From Pseudocitrobacter vendiensis (lineage in GTDB: Bacteria; Pseudomonadota; Gammaproteobacteria; Enterobacterales; Enterobacteriaceae), in the NCBI RefSeq assembly GCF_943590815.1, contig NZ_CALSBS010000018.1:1-64000 (forward strand): a stretch of DNA of 64,000 nucleotides. Reading direction: 5' to 3'. Made by a program: the position numbers and the translations under genes. Below the pieces are notes generated by a model. That model was not told the origin of the DNA and did no database searches. It saw nothing but the letters and a program-made list of their open reading frames with translations. Below, in pieces: positions 19,724 to 32,800 of this stretch (position 1 is the stretch's first letter; every line of letters begins with the position of its first letter).

Positions 19724-20803
19724 TCAGTTAATTTCGAAATCCAGATCCAGGTCGTCTTCTTTTTCCGCGACCGGTTTTGCATTTTTACGCGCCAGGCTTT
19801 TCAGAAGGTTCACGCACACCGCCGTTACCACCGCGCCAACGGCAATCGCCACGATGTAGCCGAGCTTGCCTTCCACTACTGGCAGCACAATCAGCCCGCC
19901 CCATCCGGCGTAGCACTGTGCGCCCATCAGCGCTGCCGTTACCGCGCCACAAACGGAGCCGATCATAATGGACGGGATCACACGCAGCGGGTCAGCCGCC
20001 GCAAAGGGAATCGCCCCTTCCGTCACGCCCACGCAACCCATCACCAGCGCCGCTTTACCGGCTTCGCGCTCTTCGCTACTGAAGTTTTTACGATTAACCA
20101 GCGTTGCGAGGCCCAGCCCCAGAGGCGGTACGCATATCCCGACGGCAGCAATCGCCACCACCGTATACACACCCTGCGAGACGCAGATCAGCATGAACGC
20201 ATAGGCCACCTTGTTCACCGGGCCGCCCATATCAAACGCCAGCATCAGGCCCATGATCACCGCCAGCACCACAATGCTGCCCTGCTGCATGCCTTGTAAC
20301 CACTGCGTCAGGCCTACCGTCAGCGCGCCGACCGGCTCACCCAGCCCCCACATCATTACGCCTGCGGTGATCAGGGTGCCAATAATCGGGATCACAAAGA
20401 TCGGCATCACCGAGCGCAGCACTTTATGCACCGGGATCTTTTTCAGGTAATAGACCACAATCCCGCCGATAATCCCGGCGATTAACGCGCCGAAGAAGCC
20501 TGCGCCAAAGCTGTTCCCCACCCACGCGCCAATTGCACAGGGTGCCAGCGCTGAACGTTCGGCGATGGAGTAACCGATGTACGCCGCCAGAAAAGGCACC
20601 ATCAACGTCAGGCCGGCCACGCCAATATCAAACAGCTTTTTAAGATTTGGATCGGTGGCGGCATCCGGCACTGCGCCCTTGCCGTATAACATGACGGAAA
20701 CCGCCAGCAGGATCCCACCCGCCACAACAAACGGGATCATGTGCGACACACCGGTCATTAAATGCTGACGGGTGTTTTTTAAAATCTGCACCAACTCTTT
20801 CAT
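19724..20803 (-). CDS. frwC: fructose-like PTS permease IIC component FrwC
   Basis: FrwC is the membrane-spanning EIIC component that moves the sugar. From the ATG at 20803 it is 359 residues, equal to E. coli FrwC; a longer in-frame start at 20863 lacks family support. It has about nine hydrophobic helices, an N-terminal SHMIPFVVAGGILLA segment typical of the fructose family, and the sugar-site GVTEGAIPFAA motif near residue 275. It is divergent from ptsA with a 308-bp gap, so both promoters must lie there. Confidence 0.94.
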   Translation of the reverse strand: MKELVQILKNTRQHLMTGVSHMIPFVVAGGILLAVSVMLYGKGAVPDAATDPNLKKLFDIGVAGLTLMVPFLAAYIGYSIAERSALAPCAIGAWVGNSFGAGFFGALIAGIIGGIVVYYLKKIPVHKVLRSVMPIFVIPIIGTLITAGVMMWGLGEPVGALTVGLTQWLQGMQQGSIVVLAVIMGLMLAFDMGGPVNKVAYAFMLICVSQGVYTVVAIAAVGICVPPLGLGLATLVNRKNFSSEEREAGKAALVMGCVGVTEGAIPFAAADPLRVIPSIMIGSVCGAVTAALMGAQCYAGWGGLIVLPVVEGKLGYIVAIAVGAVVTAVCVNLLKSLARKNAKPVAEKEDDLDLDFEIN

Positions 20804-21111
20804 CAGTTGCTCCCGGGCATTTCGTGCCCATATCCATAACGAGGTTGTGGAAACGATAGGCAATTGACGAAGTGACAGACAGTGGATAAAAGGGGCATTT
20901 ACTGGATATTTGTGATCGCATCAGAAAAATGCGATCGGTCTCAAAAGTTCGCGACTCGTTGCTATCGCCCACCAGCCGGGAACATGTGAGGAATCTCTCA
21001 CTTTTAGGCGGATATTACATTTATCCAGTTTTTGACAGATTTGTCAGATAGCGGGCCTGCGCTCAACCCTCCATCCTGTTCCCCATATCGAATGATTTGG
21101 GAGATAAAGTG

Positions 21112-23613
21112 ATGGCTCAGGTTGTAGAGTTTGTCTGTGAATTACCTAATGGCGTCCATGCACGCCCCGCCAGCCACGTTGAAACGCAGTGCAATACATT
21201 CACCAGCACCATTGAATGGCATAACCTGCGCACCGACCGCAAAGGCAACGCCAAAAGCGCGCTGGCGCTGATCGGCACCGATACCCTGGTGAACGATGCC
21301 TGCCAGTTGCTGATTTCCGGCGAGGATGAACAGGCCGCCTGGCAGCATCTCTCCCGCTGGATCCGTGAAGAATTTCCCCTGTGCGATGCGCCGCTGGCGC
21401 AAGCTGCTACGGTTGAACAAGCACCACTGCCGGAATCGCTCACCCATCTCAATCCAACGCTGTTTCGCGCACAGCCCGTGTGTAGCGGTAGCGCAGGCGG
21501 CGTTTTAACGCGTCTTGCCTCGCTTGATTTAAATCGTCTGGGCGATTTGCCTGCCTCGCGCAGCGTGGAAGAGGAGCAGCAGGCGCTGGATAGCGGCCTG
21601 GCGCGGCTGACAAAAATGCTGGAACTGCATCTGCTGGACAGCGACACCACCGCCAGCGCGATTCTGGAAGCTCATCGTTCGCTCGCAAGCGACACCTCCC
21701 TGCGCCAGCATCTTCTGGCTGGCGTAAACGATGGCCTGAGCTGTGCCGACGCGATTGTTCGCAGCGCCAACCATTTCTGCGATGAGTTTGCCCGCTCCAG
21801 CAGCAGCTATTTACAGGAACGCGCGCTGGACGTGCGCGACGTCGGCTATCAACTGTTACAGCAAATTTATGGTGAACAGCGTTTCCCGGCACCGGGCAAG
21901 CTCACGCAGCCGACCATCTGTATGGCGGAAGAACTCACCCCAAGCCAGTTTCTCGAGCTGGATAAAACGCTGCTTAAAGGTCTGCTGCTGCAAAGCGGCG
22001 GCACTACCTCACACACGGTGATTCTGGCGCGTTCTTTTAATATCCCAACGCTGGTCGGCGTAGATATTGACGCCCTCAACACCTGGCAGGGGCAGCAAAT
22101 CTATCTGGATGGCAATGCCGGGGCGATTATCGTTGCGCCGAATGAAGCGGTCTCCCGCTACTATCGCCAGGAAGAGTGGGTACAGGAACAACTGCGCCAG
22201 CAACAGAGCGTCTGGCTGAACCAGGAAGCGCGTACCGCCGATGGCTTACGCATTGAAGTCGCCGCTAACATCGCGCACTCCGTCGAAGCGCAGGCCGCTT
22301 TCGGCAACGGTGCGGAAGGCGTCGGCCTGTTCCGCACTGAAATGCTCTACATGGACCGCGCCTGCGCGCCGGGCGAAGACGAGCTGTATAACATTTTCTG
22401 CCAGGCGCTGGGTTCCGCCAATGGCCGTAGCATTATCGTGCGCACCATGGATATTGGCGGCGATAAGCCGGTGGATTACCTCAATATTCCGGCAGAAAAC
22501 AACCCGTTCCTCGGCTATCGCGCGGTGCGAATTTATGAAGAATATGCCGCGCTGTTTACCACCCAGTTGCGGTCGATCCTGCGCGCCTCGGCGCACGGAA
22601 AGCTGAAGATCATGATCCCGATGATCTCCTCAATGGAAGAGATCTTGTGGGTCAAAGAGAAGCTCGCCGAAGCCAAACAACAACTGCGCAATGAACACAT
22701 TCCATTCGATGAGCGTATTCCGCTCGGCATTATGCTGGAAGTGCCGTCGGTGATGTTCATCATCGATCAGTGCTGCGAAGAGATCGACTTCTTCAGCATC
22801 GGCAGCAACGATTTAACCCAGTATCTGCTGGCAGTCGACCGCGATAACGCCAAAGTCACCCGCCACTACAATAGCCTGAACCCAGCGTTCCTGCGCGCAC
22901 TCGATTACGCGGTGCAGGCGGTACATCGCCAGGGTAAATGGATTGGCCTGTGTGGTGAACTGGGTGCGAAAGGGTCTGTTCTACCGCTGTTGGTTGGCCT
23001 GGGGCTGGATGAACTGAGCATGAGCGCGCCGTCTATTCCGGCAACCAAAGCACGTCTGGCACAACTTGACAGCCGCGCCTGCCGTCAGTTGCTCAATCAG
23101 GCAATGGCCTGCCGCACCTCGCTGGAAGTGGAGCATCTGCTGGCGCAATTCCGCATGAGCCAGCAGGACGCGCCGCTGATCGCCACTTCCTGTATCTCGC
23201 TCGATAACGACTGGCAGAGCAAAGAAGAAGTGATCAAAGGCATGACCGACAACCTGCTGCTGGCCGGACGCTGCCGTTACCCGCGCAAGCTGGAAGCCGA
23301 CCTCTGGGCGCGCGAAGCGGTGTTCTCGACCGGGCTGGGTTTCAGCTTCGCCATTCCACACAGCAAATCAGAACATATTGAGCAATCGACCATTAGCGTC
23401 GCGCGCCTGAACGCGCCGGTACGCTGGGGCGACGACGAAGCGCAGTTCATCATTATGCTGACGCTCAACAAACACGCCGCGGGCGACCAGCACATGCGGA
23501 TTTTCTCCCGCCTGGCGCGCCGCATTATGCATGAAGAATTCCGTAACGCGCTGGTGAACGCGGCATCTGCCGACGCCATCGCCAGCCTGCTGCAACACGA
23601 ACTGGAACTGTAA
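21112..23613 (+). CDS. ptsA: multiphosphoryl PTS protein PtsA (FrwA): HPr-EI-EIIA
   Basis: An 833-residue cytoplasmic fusion of three PTS modules. The HPr-like domain has its phospho-His at H16 in [10 protein letters not shown]. The Enzyme I domain has its active-site His at H301 in [12 protein letters not shown], followed by a PEP-utilising TIM barrel ([12 protein letters not shown], then [10 protein letters not shown]). The C-terminal fructose-type EIIA domain has its phospho-His at H750 in FAIPHSK. The start at 21112 has GGGAGATAAAGT upstream and gives the E. coli length. It would feed phosphate to FrwB/FrwD independently of the general PTS. ptsA, fsaB and gldA are closely spaced and form one transcription unit. 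Confidence 0.96.
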   Translation: MAQVVEFVCELPNGVHARPASHVETQCNTFTSTIEWHNLRTDRKGNAKSALALIGTDTLVNDACQLLISGEDEQAAWQHLSRWIREEFPLCDAPLAQAATVEQAPLPESLTHLNPTLFRAQPVCSGSAGGVLTRLASLDLNRLGDLPASRSVEEEQQALDSGLARLTKMLELHLLDSDTTASAILEAHRSLASDTSLRQHLLAGVNDGLSCADAIVRSANHFCDEFARSSSSYLQERALDVRDVGYQLLQQIYGEQRFPAPGKLTQPTICMAEELTPSQFLELDKTLLKGLLLQSGGTTSHTVILARSFNIPTLVGVDIDALNTWQGQQIYLDGNAGAIIVAPNEAVSRYYRQEEWVQEQLRQQQSVWLNQEARTADGLRIEVAANIAHSVEAQAAFGNGAEGVGLFRTEMLYMDRACAPGEDELYNIFCQALGSANGRSIIVRTMDIGGDKPVDYLNIPAENNPFLGYRAVRIYEEYAALFTTQLRSILRASAHGKLKIMIPMISSMEEILWVKEKLAEAKQQLRNEHIPFDERIPLGIMLEVPSVMFIIDQCCEEIDFFSIGSNDLTQYLLAVDRDNAKVTRHYNSLNPAFLRALDYAVQAVHRQGKWIGLCGELGAKGSVLPLLVGLGLDELSMSAPSIPATKARLAQLDSRACRQLLNQAMACRTSLEVEHLLAQFRMSQQDAPLIATSCISLDNDWQSKEEVIKGMTDNLLLAGRCRYPRKLEADLWAREAVFSTGLGFSFAIPHSKSEHIEQSTISVARLNAPVRWGDDEAQFIIMLTLNKHAAGDQHMRIFSRLARRIMHEEFRNALVNAASADAIASLLQHELEL

Positions 23614-23624
23614 GAGGACGAATC

Positions 23625-24287
23625 ATGGAACTGTATCTGGATACTGCCAACGTGGCAGAAGTTGAACGTCTGGCGCGTATTTTCCCGCTGGCGGGTGTCA
23701 CCACTAACCCGAGTATCGTCGCCGCCAGCAAGGAATCCATCTGGGACGTGCTGCCGCGTTTGCAAAAAGCGATTGGGCCGGAAGGCATTCTGTTTGCCCA
23801 GACCATGAGTCGTGATGCTGCGGGCATGGTGGCGGAAGCGAAACGCCTGAGCAACGCCGTTCCCGGCATTGTGGTAAAAATCCCCGTCACCGCGGAAGGT
23901 CTCGCGGCGATCAAATTGCTGAAAAAAGAGGATATTCCAACACTCGGCACCGCTGTCTACAGCGCCTCGCAGGGGTTACTGGCGGCGCTGGCTGGCGCCA
24001 AATATGTCGCGCCATATGTTAACCGCGTTGATGCCCAGGGCGGCGACGGCATCCGTATGGTACAGGAACTTCAGACACTGCTTGAGTTGCATGCCCCGGG
24101 AAGCAAAGTACTGGCCGCCAGTTTTAAAACACCGCGCCAGGCGCTGGATTGCTTACTGGCCGGGTGCGAGGCAATCACACTTCCTTTAGACGTAGCGCAA
24201 CAAATAATCACTACCCCTGCGGTAGAGTCAGCCATAGAGAAGTTTGAGCAGGACTGGCATAACGCATTTGGTCATATCAACCTTTGA
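23625..24287 (+). CDS. fsaB: fructose-6-phosphate aldolase FsaB (TalC)
   Basis: A 220-residue aldolase of the transaldolase family that splits fructose 6-phosphate into dihydroxyacetone and glyceraldehyde 3-phosphate. The Schiff-base lysine is K85 in VVKIPVT, and the N-terminal LDTANV and GVTTNPS motifs are intact. It starts 11 bases after ptsA and 12 bases before gldA. GldA handles dihydroxyacetone or glycerol, so the three genes form a plausible short route for the sugar entering through Frw. Confidence 0.96.
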   Translation: MELYLDTANVAEVERLARIFPLAGVTTNPSIVAASKESIWDVLPRLQKAIGPEGILFAQTMSRDAAGMVAEAKRLSNAVPGIVVKIPVTAEGLAAIKLLKKEDIPTLGTAVYSASQGLLAALAGAKYVAPYVNRVDAQGGDGIRMVQELQTLLELHAPGSKVLAASFKTPRQALDCLLAGCEAITLPLDVAQQIITTPAVESAIEKFEQDWHNAFGHINL

Positions 24288-24299
24288 GGGAAATAAAGT

Positions 24300-25403
24300 A
24301 TGGATCGCATTATTCAATCACCTGGTAAATACATCCAGGGTGCTGATGTCATCACCCGTCTGGGCGACTACCTGAAACCGATGGCAGAGCGCTGGCTGGT
24401 TGTCGGTGACAAATTTGTCTTAGGCTTCGCCCAGGCCGCGCTGGAAAAAAGCTTCCGCGATGCAGGTCTGGCGCTGGAAATCGCCCCGTTCGGCGGCGAA
24501 TGTTCACAAAACGAAATCAACCGTCTGCGCGGCGTGGCTGAAAAAGCACAATGCGGCGCTGTACTGGGCATCGGCGGCGGCAAAACGCTCGACACCGCCA
24601 AAGCCCTGGCACATTTCATGGACGTTCCCGTTGCTATCGCGCCGACCATAGCGTCTACCGATGCGCCATGCAGCGCGCTGTCTGTCATCTACACCGATGA
24701 CGGTGAATTCGACCGTTACCTGATGCTGCCGCACAACCCGAACATGGTCATTGTAGACACCAAAATTGTCGCGGGTGCCCCGGCTCGTCTGCTGGCCGCC
24801 GGTATCGGCGACGCGCTGGCGACCTGGTTTGAAGCGCGCGCCTGTTCACGCAGCGGCGCCACCACCATGGCGGGTGGAAAATGCACTCAGGCCGCACTGG
24901 CGCTGGCTGAACTGTGCTATAACGTGCTGATTGAAGAAGGCGAGAAAGCGATGCTGGCGGCAGAGCAACACGTCGTCACCCCGGCGCTGGAGCGCGTGAT
25001 CGAAGCTAACACCTACCTGAGCGGCGTCGGTTTTGAAAGCGGTGGCCTGGCGGCTGCACACGCCATCCATAATGGTCTGACCGCGATTCCGGATGCGCAC
25101 CATTACTATCACGGTGAGAAAGTGGCGTTCGGTACGCTGACGCAACTGGTCTTCGAGAACGCGCCGGTAGAAGAGATTGAAACCGTCGCCGCCCTGTGCC
25201 ACTCCGTCGGCCTGCCGATTACCCTCGCGCAACTGGATATCAAAGAGGATATCCCGGCGAAAATGCGCAAAGTAGCTGAAGCGTCCTGTGCGGAAGGCGA
25301 AACTATCCACAATATGCCTGGCGGCGCAGATCCGGACCGCGTTTACGCGGCGCTGCTGGTTGCCGACCAGTACGGTCAGCGTTTTCTGCATGAGTGGGAA
25401 TAA
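24300..25403 (+). CDS. gldA: glycerol dehydrogenase GldA
   Basis: GldA is an NAD-dependent, zinc-containing enzyme that interconverts glycerol and dihydroxyacetone and also acts on hydroxyacetone and methylglyoxal. The 367-residue protein has the [12 protein letters not shown] nucleotide motif (about residues 94-105) and the zinc-ligand regions [10 protein letters not shown] (Asp), [10 protein letters not shown] (His) and [12 protein letters not shown] (His). It is the last gene of the ptsA-fsaB-gldA unit and is followed by a BIME. Confidence 0.97.
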   Translation: MDRIIQSPGKYIQGADVITRLGDYLKPMAERWLVVGDKFVLGFAQAALEKSFRDAGLALEIAPFGGECSQNEINRLRGVAEKAQCGAVLGIGGGKTLDTAKALAHFMDVPVAIAPTIASTDAPCSALSVIYTDDGEFDRYLMLPHNPNMVIVDTKIVAGAPARLLAAGIGDALATWFEARACSRSGATTMAGGKCTQAALALAELCYNVLIEEGEKAMLAAEQHVVTPALERVIEANTYLSGVGFESGGLAAAHAIHNGLTAIPDAHHYYHGEKVAFGTLTQLVFENAPVEEIETVAALCHSVGLPITLAQLDIKEDIPAKMRKVAEASCAEGETIHNMPGGADPDRVYAALLVADQYGQRFLHEWE

Positions 25404-25432
25404 CGGCTGAGAAAGCCTGATTGACCGTGGTA

Positions 25433-25506
25433 TGTCGGGTGGCGCTACGCTTACCCGACCTACAAACATCCGACTGTAGGCCCGGTAAGCGCAGCGCCAC
25501 CGGGCG
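25433..25506. repeat. BIME, paired REP units
   Basis: Two inverted REP units of the GTCGGGTGGCGCTACGCTTACC / GGTAAGCGCAGCGCCACCGG type lie 30 bases after gldA. Confidence 0.8.
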
Positions 25507-25601
25507 ATTCTTTGCGCCTGTCCGGAAACGAACCTTTTCTGTCACGCACCATTTTCTCTGCTGAAGGTCAAATCGCCAGACACTCTTCATGGACGACGCG
25601 A

Positions 25602-26213
25602 ATGAAACTCTTGTTGGCACTTATCACTCTTTTTGCCGCTACTTTTATTCATCACTCGCCACCTCTTGATACCAAACCCATCACTGTACAACCGCAAACT
25701 AATGCCGCTATCGCTCAGGGCGCAGTACAACAAATCGGCAAAACGCTGTATTACGACGCGGCCTATGTTCGACTGGCCTATCCCAACGGCGACATCCCGC
25801 TGGAACGCGGCGTGTGTGCCGATGTGGTGATACGCGCGTTACGAACTCAACAGGTTGATTTGCAGAAATTATTGCATGAAGACATGCTGGCGGATTTTGC
25901 GGCCTACCCGCAAAACTGGAAGCTAAAACGCCCGGACAGCAACATCGACCATCGCCGCGTACCCAATCTGGAAACCTGGTTTCAACGCCACGACAAAGCC
26001 TTATCTATTACTGATAAATACAGCGACTATCAGCCGGGTGATGTTGTCTCCTGGCGATTAAACAATGGCCTGGCGCATATTGGTGTGGTTTCTCTGAACC
26101 GCGCGTACGACGGCACGCCGCTGATGGTACACAACATCGGCGCAGGCGCGCAGGAAGAGGATGTGTTATTTAGCTGGCGGATTGTGGGGCACTATCGATA
26201 TTACAAGCGTTGA
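25602..26213 (+). CDS. yijF: exported DUF1287 protein YijF
   Basis: A 203-residue protein with an N-terminal signal sequence (MKLLLALITLFAATFIHH) and the DUF1287 fold. A conserved Cys in RGVCADVVIRAL and a His in NGLAHIGVVS recall NlpC/P60-like cysteine hydrolases, but activity is unproven. I chose the ATG at 25602 because it begins the signal peptide; the frame is open for 30 more codons upstream into the BIME region. In E. coli yijE lies between yijF and katG; here it is absent. Confidence 0.9.
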   Translation: MKLLLALITLFAATFIHHSPPLDTKPITVQPQTNAAIAQGAVQQIGKTLYYDAAYVRLAYPNGDIPLERGVCADVVIRALRTQQVDLQKLLHEDMLADFAAYPQNWKLKRPDSNIDHRRVPNLETWFQRHDKALSITDKYSDYQPGDVVSWRLNNGLAHIGVVSLNRAYDGTPLMVHNIGAGAQEEDVLFSWRIVGHYRYYKR

Positions 26214-26215
26214 GC

Positions 26216-26255
26216 CAAAAAAACGTCAGCGACTGCTGCAAAGCAATCGCTGACG
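26216..26255 (-). terminator. rho-independent terminator of katG
   Basis: Minus-strand stem CGTCAGCGA/TCGCTGACG (26224-26232 with 26247-26255) is followed on that strand by a T run (26216-26223), just after the katG stop and next to the convergent yijF stop. Confidence 0.8.
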
Positions 26256-26270
26256 GATTAAGGGCTTAGA

Positions 26271-28472
<2,202 letters not shown>

Positions 28473-28584
28473 TTACCGTTACGATATACAGCATCAGAGT
28501 AAAGTTATAATTGAAATAATCCACAGATTCGATAGTTGGAAACTTTTATATTTTTGGTTACGGGGATGTAGATCAAAGTAGACG

Positions 28585-28612
28585 CAAAAAAGCCCTCATG
28601 CGAGGGCTTTTT
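28585..28612 (-). terminator. rho-independent terminator of metF
   Basis: A stem of AAGCCCTC with GAGGGCTT flanked by A and T tracts lies right after the metF stop, between it and the katG upstream region. It could act in both directions but serves metF. Confidence 0.85.
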
Positions 28613-28614
28613 GA

Positions 28615-29508
<894 letters not shown>

Positions 29509-29546
29509 TTACCTCATCAATCGCGTGTCATTGTTTGTTGTGTTGT

Positions 29547-29586
29547 GAACATCCATCCGTTTAGACGTCTGGAAGTAAAGATGAAG
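29547..29586. promoter_or_regulatory. MetJ operator (met boxes) of metF
   Basis: Five contiguous 8-bp units can be read, centred on a perfect AGACGTCT (29563-29570), with weaker units GAACATCC, ATCCGTTT, GGAAGTAA and AGATGAAG on either side. MetJ with S-adenosylmethionine binds such tandem boxes cooperatively, and the array lies 40-80 bases upstream of the metF start. Confidence 0.85.
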
Positions 29587-29662
29587 GAAAAGTTGGGGAA
29601 GGTCAATAGAAAGATCCGCGTAAACGGTGAGGAATATTCAGGCAAGATGAAAAATATTCATC

Positions 29663-30571
29663 TTACTGCGGCGCAGTGAACTGACGCCTTACAAGCGTTA
29701 TCAACCACTCAAATTTCGGCTGCTTTTCTGGCAATACCACAACGCCTGCACCAACGCACAGGCCAGTGTTTGATAATGGTCGGAAAACGACGCCCTGGCG
29801 CTGAATCGCGGCGAAAGATGCCGGAAGCAGACTCAGCCCCTCTCCATTTGCGATTCTGGCGAGCAGAACATCATGTTCAAGAGGCTCTTCAATGCAGGAT
29901 GGTATATAACCGGCATGCTGGAAACGCTGTCGGGTGAAATCAAAAAAAGCCGGATTGCGTTCTCGCTTAAACCAGAATAAAGGGCGCGAATTTAACGAGA
30001 GTAAAGAGAGAGAAACAGATTCTGCCTCGGGCCAGATGGCAGGTAAGGCAGCAATCAATGGTTCTTGCCAGTCAAGCGGGGCAACGGTCAATCCACCAGC
30101 CTCAAGCGGTAGCGCCACCAGCGCCGCATCAAGTTTCCCTCGTTGCACCTGACGTACCAGTTCCAGAGAATCACGACGCACAATACGCAGCGAATCGACC
30201 TGCGCACGTAACTTATCTTCTAAAGATGTAAATGCACCCTGTTCAAATGCTGTAGTTAGCCCAATACGCAGCAGCGGGCCTTTTTCCAGATCAAGTTTAT
30301 CAAGCGCAGCATAGGTTTTCTCCTGCAACGCCAGCAGCGGACGCACAATCTCCAGCACCCGCGCCCCTTCCTCCGTCAAGGTTAGCCCACGGGTATGACG
30401 GACAAACAGCGTTACCCCCAGACGCTCCTCAAGCTGGCGAATATGACGGCTGAGCGGCGGTTGCGACATAAAGAGTCGTTGGGCCGCCCGGCTCATGTTG
30501 TTCTCTTCCGCCACCACGGCAAAGTAGCGTAGCAGGCGAATATCGAGTGAATAAATCTGTGCGCTTGTCAT
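29663..30571 (-). CDS. LysR-family transcriptional regulator
   Basis: A 302-residue LysR-type regulator. The winged helix-turn-helix is at about residues 10-68 (MSRAAQRLFMSQPPLSRHIRQ) and the substrate-binding domain occupies about 95-300. The HTH and linker resemble the CatM/BenM branch that controls aromatic or small-acid catabolism. It is divergent from the carboxymuconolactone-decarboxylase-like gene, the usual layout for a LysR regulator and its target. The actual effector cannot be read from the sequence. Confidence 0.88.
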   Translation of the reverse strand: MTSAQIYSLDIRLLRYFAVVAEENNMSRAAQRLFMSQPPLSRHIRQLEERLGVTLFVRHTRGLTLTEEGARVLEIVRPLLALQEKTYAALDKLDLEKGPLLRIGLTTAFEQGAFTSLEDKLRAQVDSLRIVRRDSLELVRQVQRGKLDAALVALPLEAGGLTVAPLDWQEPLIAALPAIWPEAESVSLSLLSLNSRPLFWFKRERNPAFFDFTRQRFQHAGYIPSCIEEPLEHDVLLARIANGEGLSLLPASFAAIQRQGVVFRPLSNTGLCVGAGVVVLPEKQPKFEWLITLVRRQFTAPQ

Positions 30572-30584
30572 ACCGAAAAGGTAT
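30570..30584. promoter_or_regulatory. candidate LysR-type box between regulator and divergent gene
   Basis: The dyad ATAC-N7-GTAT (30570-30573 and 30581-30584) fits the LTTR half-site pattern T-N11-A. It overlaps the start codon of the regulator gene, and a second GGTAT half-site follows at 30594-30598. This placement would suit autoregulation and control of the divergent gene. Confidence 0.4.
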
Positions 30585-30660
30585 CACGGAAACGGTATTA
30601 TCCAAATAATGTCCGGCAGCTTATTCTCGCGTCACACCTAAGATAAACGAGGATTTCCCC

Positions 30661-31035
30661 ATGCATTCAGAACGTTTTATTACCGGTCAGGAGATGCTGC
30701 AAAAAGTGGATGGTAAAGGCGGCAATGCCGTTGTCGAAAGTCTGCAAGATATCGCTCCGGACTTTGCCCGTTACCTGATTGAATTCCCCTTCGGTGATAT
30801 CTATTCCCGCCCGGGTCTGGATTTACGCAGCCGCGAAATCGCCACCGTCGCAGCATTGACCGCATTAGGAAACGCATCACCACAGTTGAAAGTGCATATT
30901 GCGGCGGCGCTTCATGTTGGGTTAACGCAGGAAGAAATTACTGAAGTAATCATGCAGATGGCAGTTTACGCTGGTTTTCCGGCCGCGCTGAATGGCTTGT
31001 TCGCGGCAAAAGAGGTCTTTGCTAAACAGCGATAA
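30661..31035 (+). CDS. carboxymuconolactone decarboxylase family protein
   Basis: A 124-residue all-helical protein of the carboxymuconolactone decarboxylase/AhpD-like superfamily. It shows the family pattern [20 protein letters not shown] followed by a His in [17 protein letters not shown]. It lacks a CxxC, so it is unlikely to be an alkylhydroperoxidase of the AhpD type. The start has a CGAGGA ribosome-binding site. It is probably controlled by the adjacent LysR regulator. Substrate unknown. Confidence 0.85.
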   Translation: MHSERFITGQEMLQKVDGKGGNAVVESLQDIAPDFARYLIEFPFGDIYSRPGLDLRSREIATVAALTALGNASPQLKVHIAAALHVGLTQEEITEVIMQMAVYAGFPAALNGLFAAKEVFAKQR

Positions 31036-31104
31036 CGCCGGATGGCGATGCACACATATCTTATTCGGCCTACGTTTGTGCATAGGCCGGATAAGTTAGC
31101 CCCA
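31036..31104. repeat. BIME, paired REP units
   Basis: REP-type arms CGCCGGATGGCG and TTATTCGGCCTACG, then the inverted TAGGCCGGATAAG, lie directly after the preceding stop codon and before the end of the nucleotidase gene. Confidence 0.75.
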
Positions 31105-31113
31105 GGGCGTAAT

Positions 31114-32668
31114 TTATTTAATATCTTTCACGCGCATACCGTTGAGCTGTTCATCCGTGATGGGTGTTGCCCGCTTTGAAGTAATCGACCACCGCGTGAT
31201 AAACGTAATAACCGCCGTTTGTGTTGCGCGCTTTCCCTTCGATAAAGGCGGTAAAACCATCACCGCCATCAGCCAGGAAACTCTGGGTGGCAATCGAGTA
31301 AACCGTCGCATCTTCAATCGGTTTGCCATTCAGCGTCAGTGAGATAACCCGCTGACCAACCGGCTTGTTGCTGTCGTACTGCATTTCCAGGCCTTTCGAT
31401 ACCTGTAAAACGCCATTACTCAAACTTGCGCCGTGTTCCATCAGACTGCGTAATTGTTTACCCGTGAGATCCATCGTCACCAGTTCGTTGGGGAACGGGA
31501 AGGTACTGATGACGCCACCCATCGTAATTGCACCCGCCGGGATCTCATTGCGAATCCCGCCAGAGTTGGTTAACGCCAACTGGGTATTTTTACCCGCAGC
31601 TGCCAGCAAAGCATCTGCCGCCAGGTTCCCGAGAGAAGCTGATTCACCATAGGCACGTTTTAATTCAACTGGCGATTGCGCCACCGTTTGCTGCACGACT
31701 TCATCCAGCTTTTTATTCCAACTATCAATCACCTGTTTTGTTTGCGGATCAGGCTTCCACTCGTCGGCGTAAAGGGTTTTAAGCTCGAAGTTTTTCACCG
31801 TAAAAGTGTGCGGCTTCTCTTTGTAGTCGAGAACCAGTTTACCCACATCAATCCCGCCGCTGTCAGTGGAGAGGATTAACGTATTGCCGACTTTAATCGG
31901 TTCCGGCGTACCCACATGTGCATGCCCGGTGATCAAAATATCCAGCCCTTTCACCTGACTTGCCGTCTGAATATCTTTATCCAGCGCGCGACGCACATCT
32001 GTGCCTCCCATACTGGACTGGCGGGCCGGTACACCCTCGTGGATCAGGGCAACGGTTAAATCAACCTTGCCTTTGAGTTCATCGATATAACGTTGTAGCC
32101 ATTTAATTTCATCACGCGCCTCGATACCCACTCGCGTGGCAGCAGATACCGTATCGTTGAAGGCAAATACTCCGTGCAAACCTATAACACCAATTTTCAC
32201 GCCATCTTTTTCAATGATGGTATAGGGCTTATCCCAGAATGATTTACTGCTGTTCTGATAAAAAACATTACCCTGCACAATCGGGAATTTTGCCTGACTC
32301 AACTGTAATAACGTATTGTCCCAGCCGTGATCAAATTCATGATTACCTATAGTGACCGCATCGAACGGCATGGTATTCATAATATCGATAATCGCCTTGC
32401 CTTTAGTCAGGCTGCTGATATACGGCCCGGTAAAATAGTCACCCGCATCAAAAAACCAGGTCGCTTTGTTTTTAGCTTTTTCTTGTTTAACAAGCGTAGT
32501 GATATTTGCCCAGCCGCCAATATCCCGTTTACCGTCAGCAATCCACGGCACTTTATAAGGCTCTACATGTGCATGGAGGTCGTTGGTATAAATAATGGTG
32601 ACATCTTTGGCGCAGGCCCAAAACGGCAGTGTTAATGCGATACCCGCAGCAAGCATTTTAATTTTCAT
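31114..32668 (-). CDS. UshA-like periplasmic 5'-nucleotidase, C-terminus frameshifted
   Basis: A metallophosphoesterase/5'-nucleotidase with a signal peptide ([20 protein letters not shown]) exported to the periplasm, likely hydrolysing nucleotides or UDP-sugars. Metal-site motifs are [29 protein letters not shown] and ITGHAHVG in the N-terminal domain, and [14 protein letters not shown] marks the substrate domain. The ATG at 32668 has AAGGGA upstream. As it stands the frame ends at 31151 after 505 residues with a TNTHHG-type tail. Deleting one base from the GGG run at 31162-31164 would restore a 12-residue-longer end, [15 protein letters not shown], stopping at 31114. The truncation is terminal and outside the catalytic motifs, so activity may survive. 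A sequencing error is possible. Confidence 0.85.
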
Positions 32669-32800
32669 AAACAATCCCTTCCAGTGAGATAAAGGATTGC
32701 TACATTACGTTCTGAAAGAGTTATTTATGTGAGAGAAATCACATCCACAGGGGAGCGTCGCCGGACAAAATCAACGACCTTGTGAAATCGTTGGTGATAT

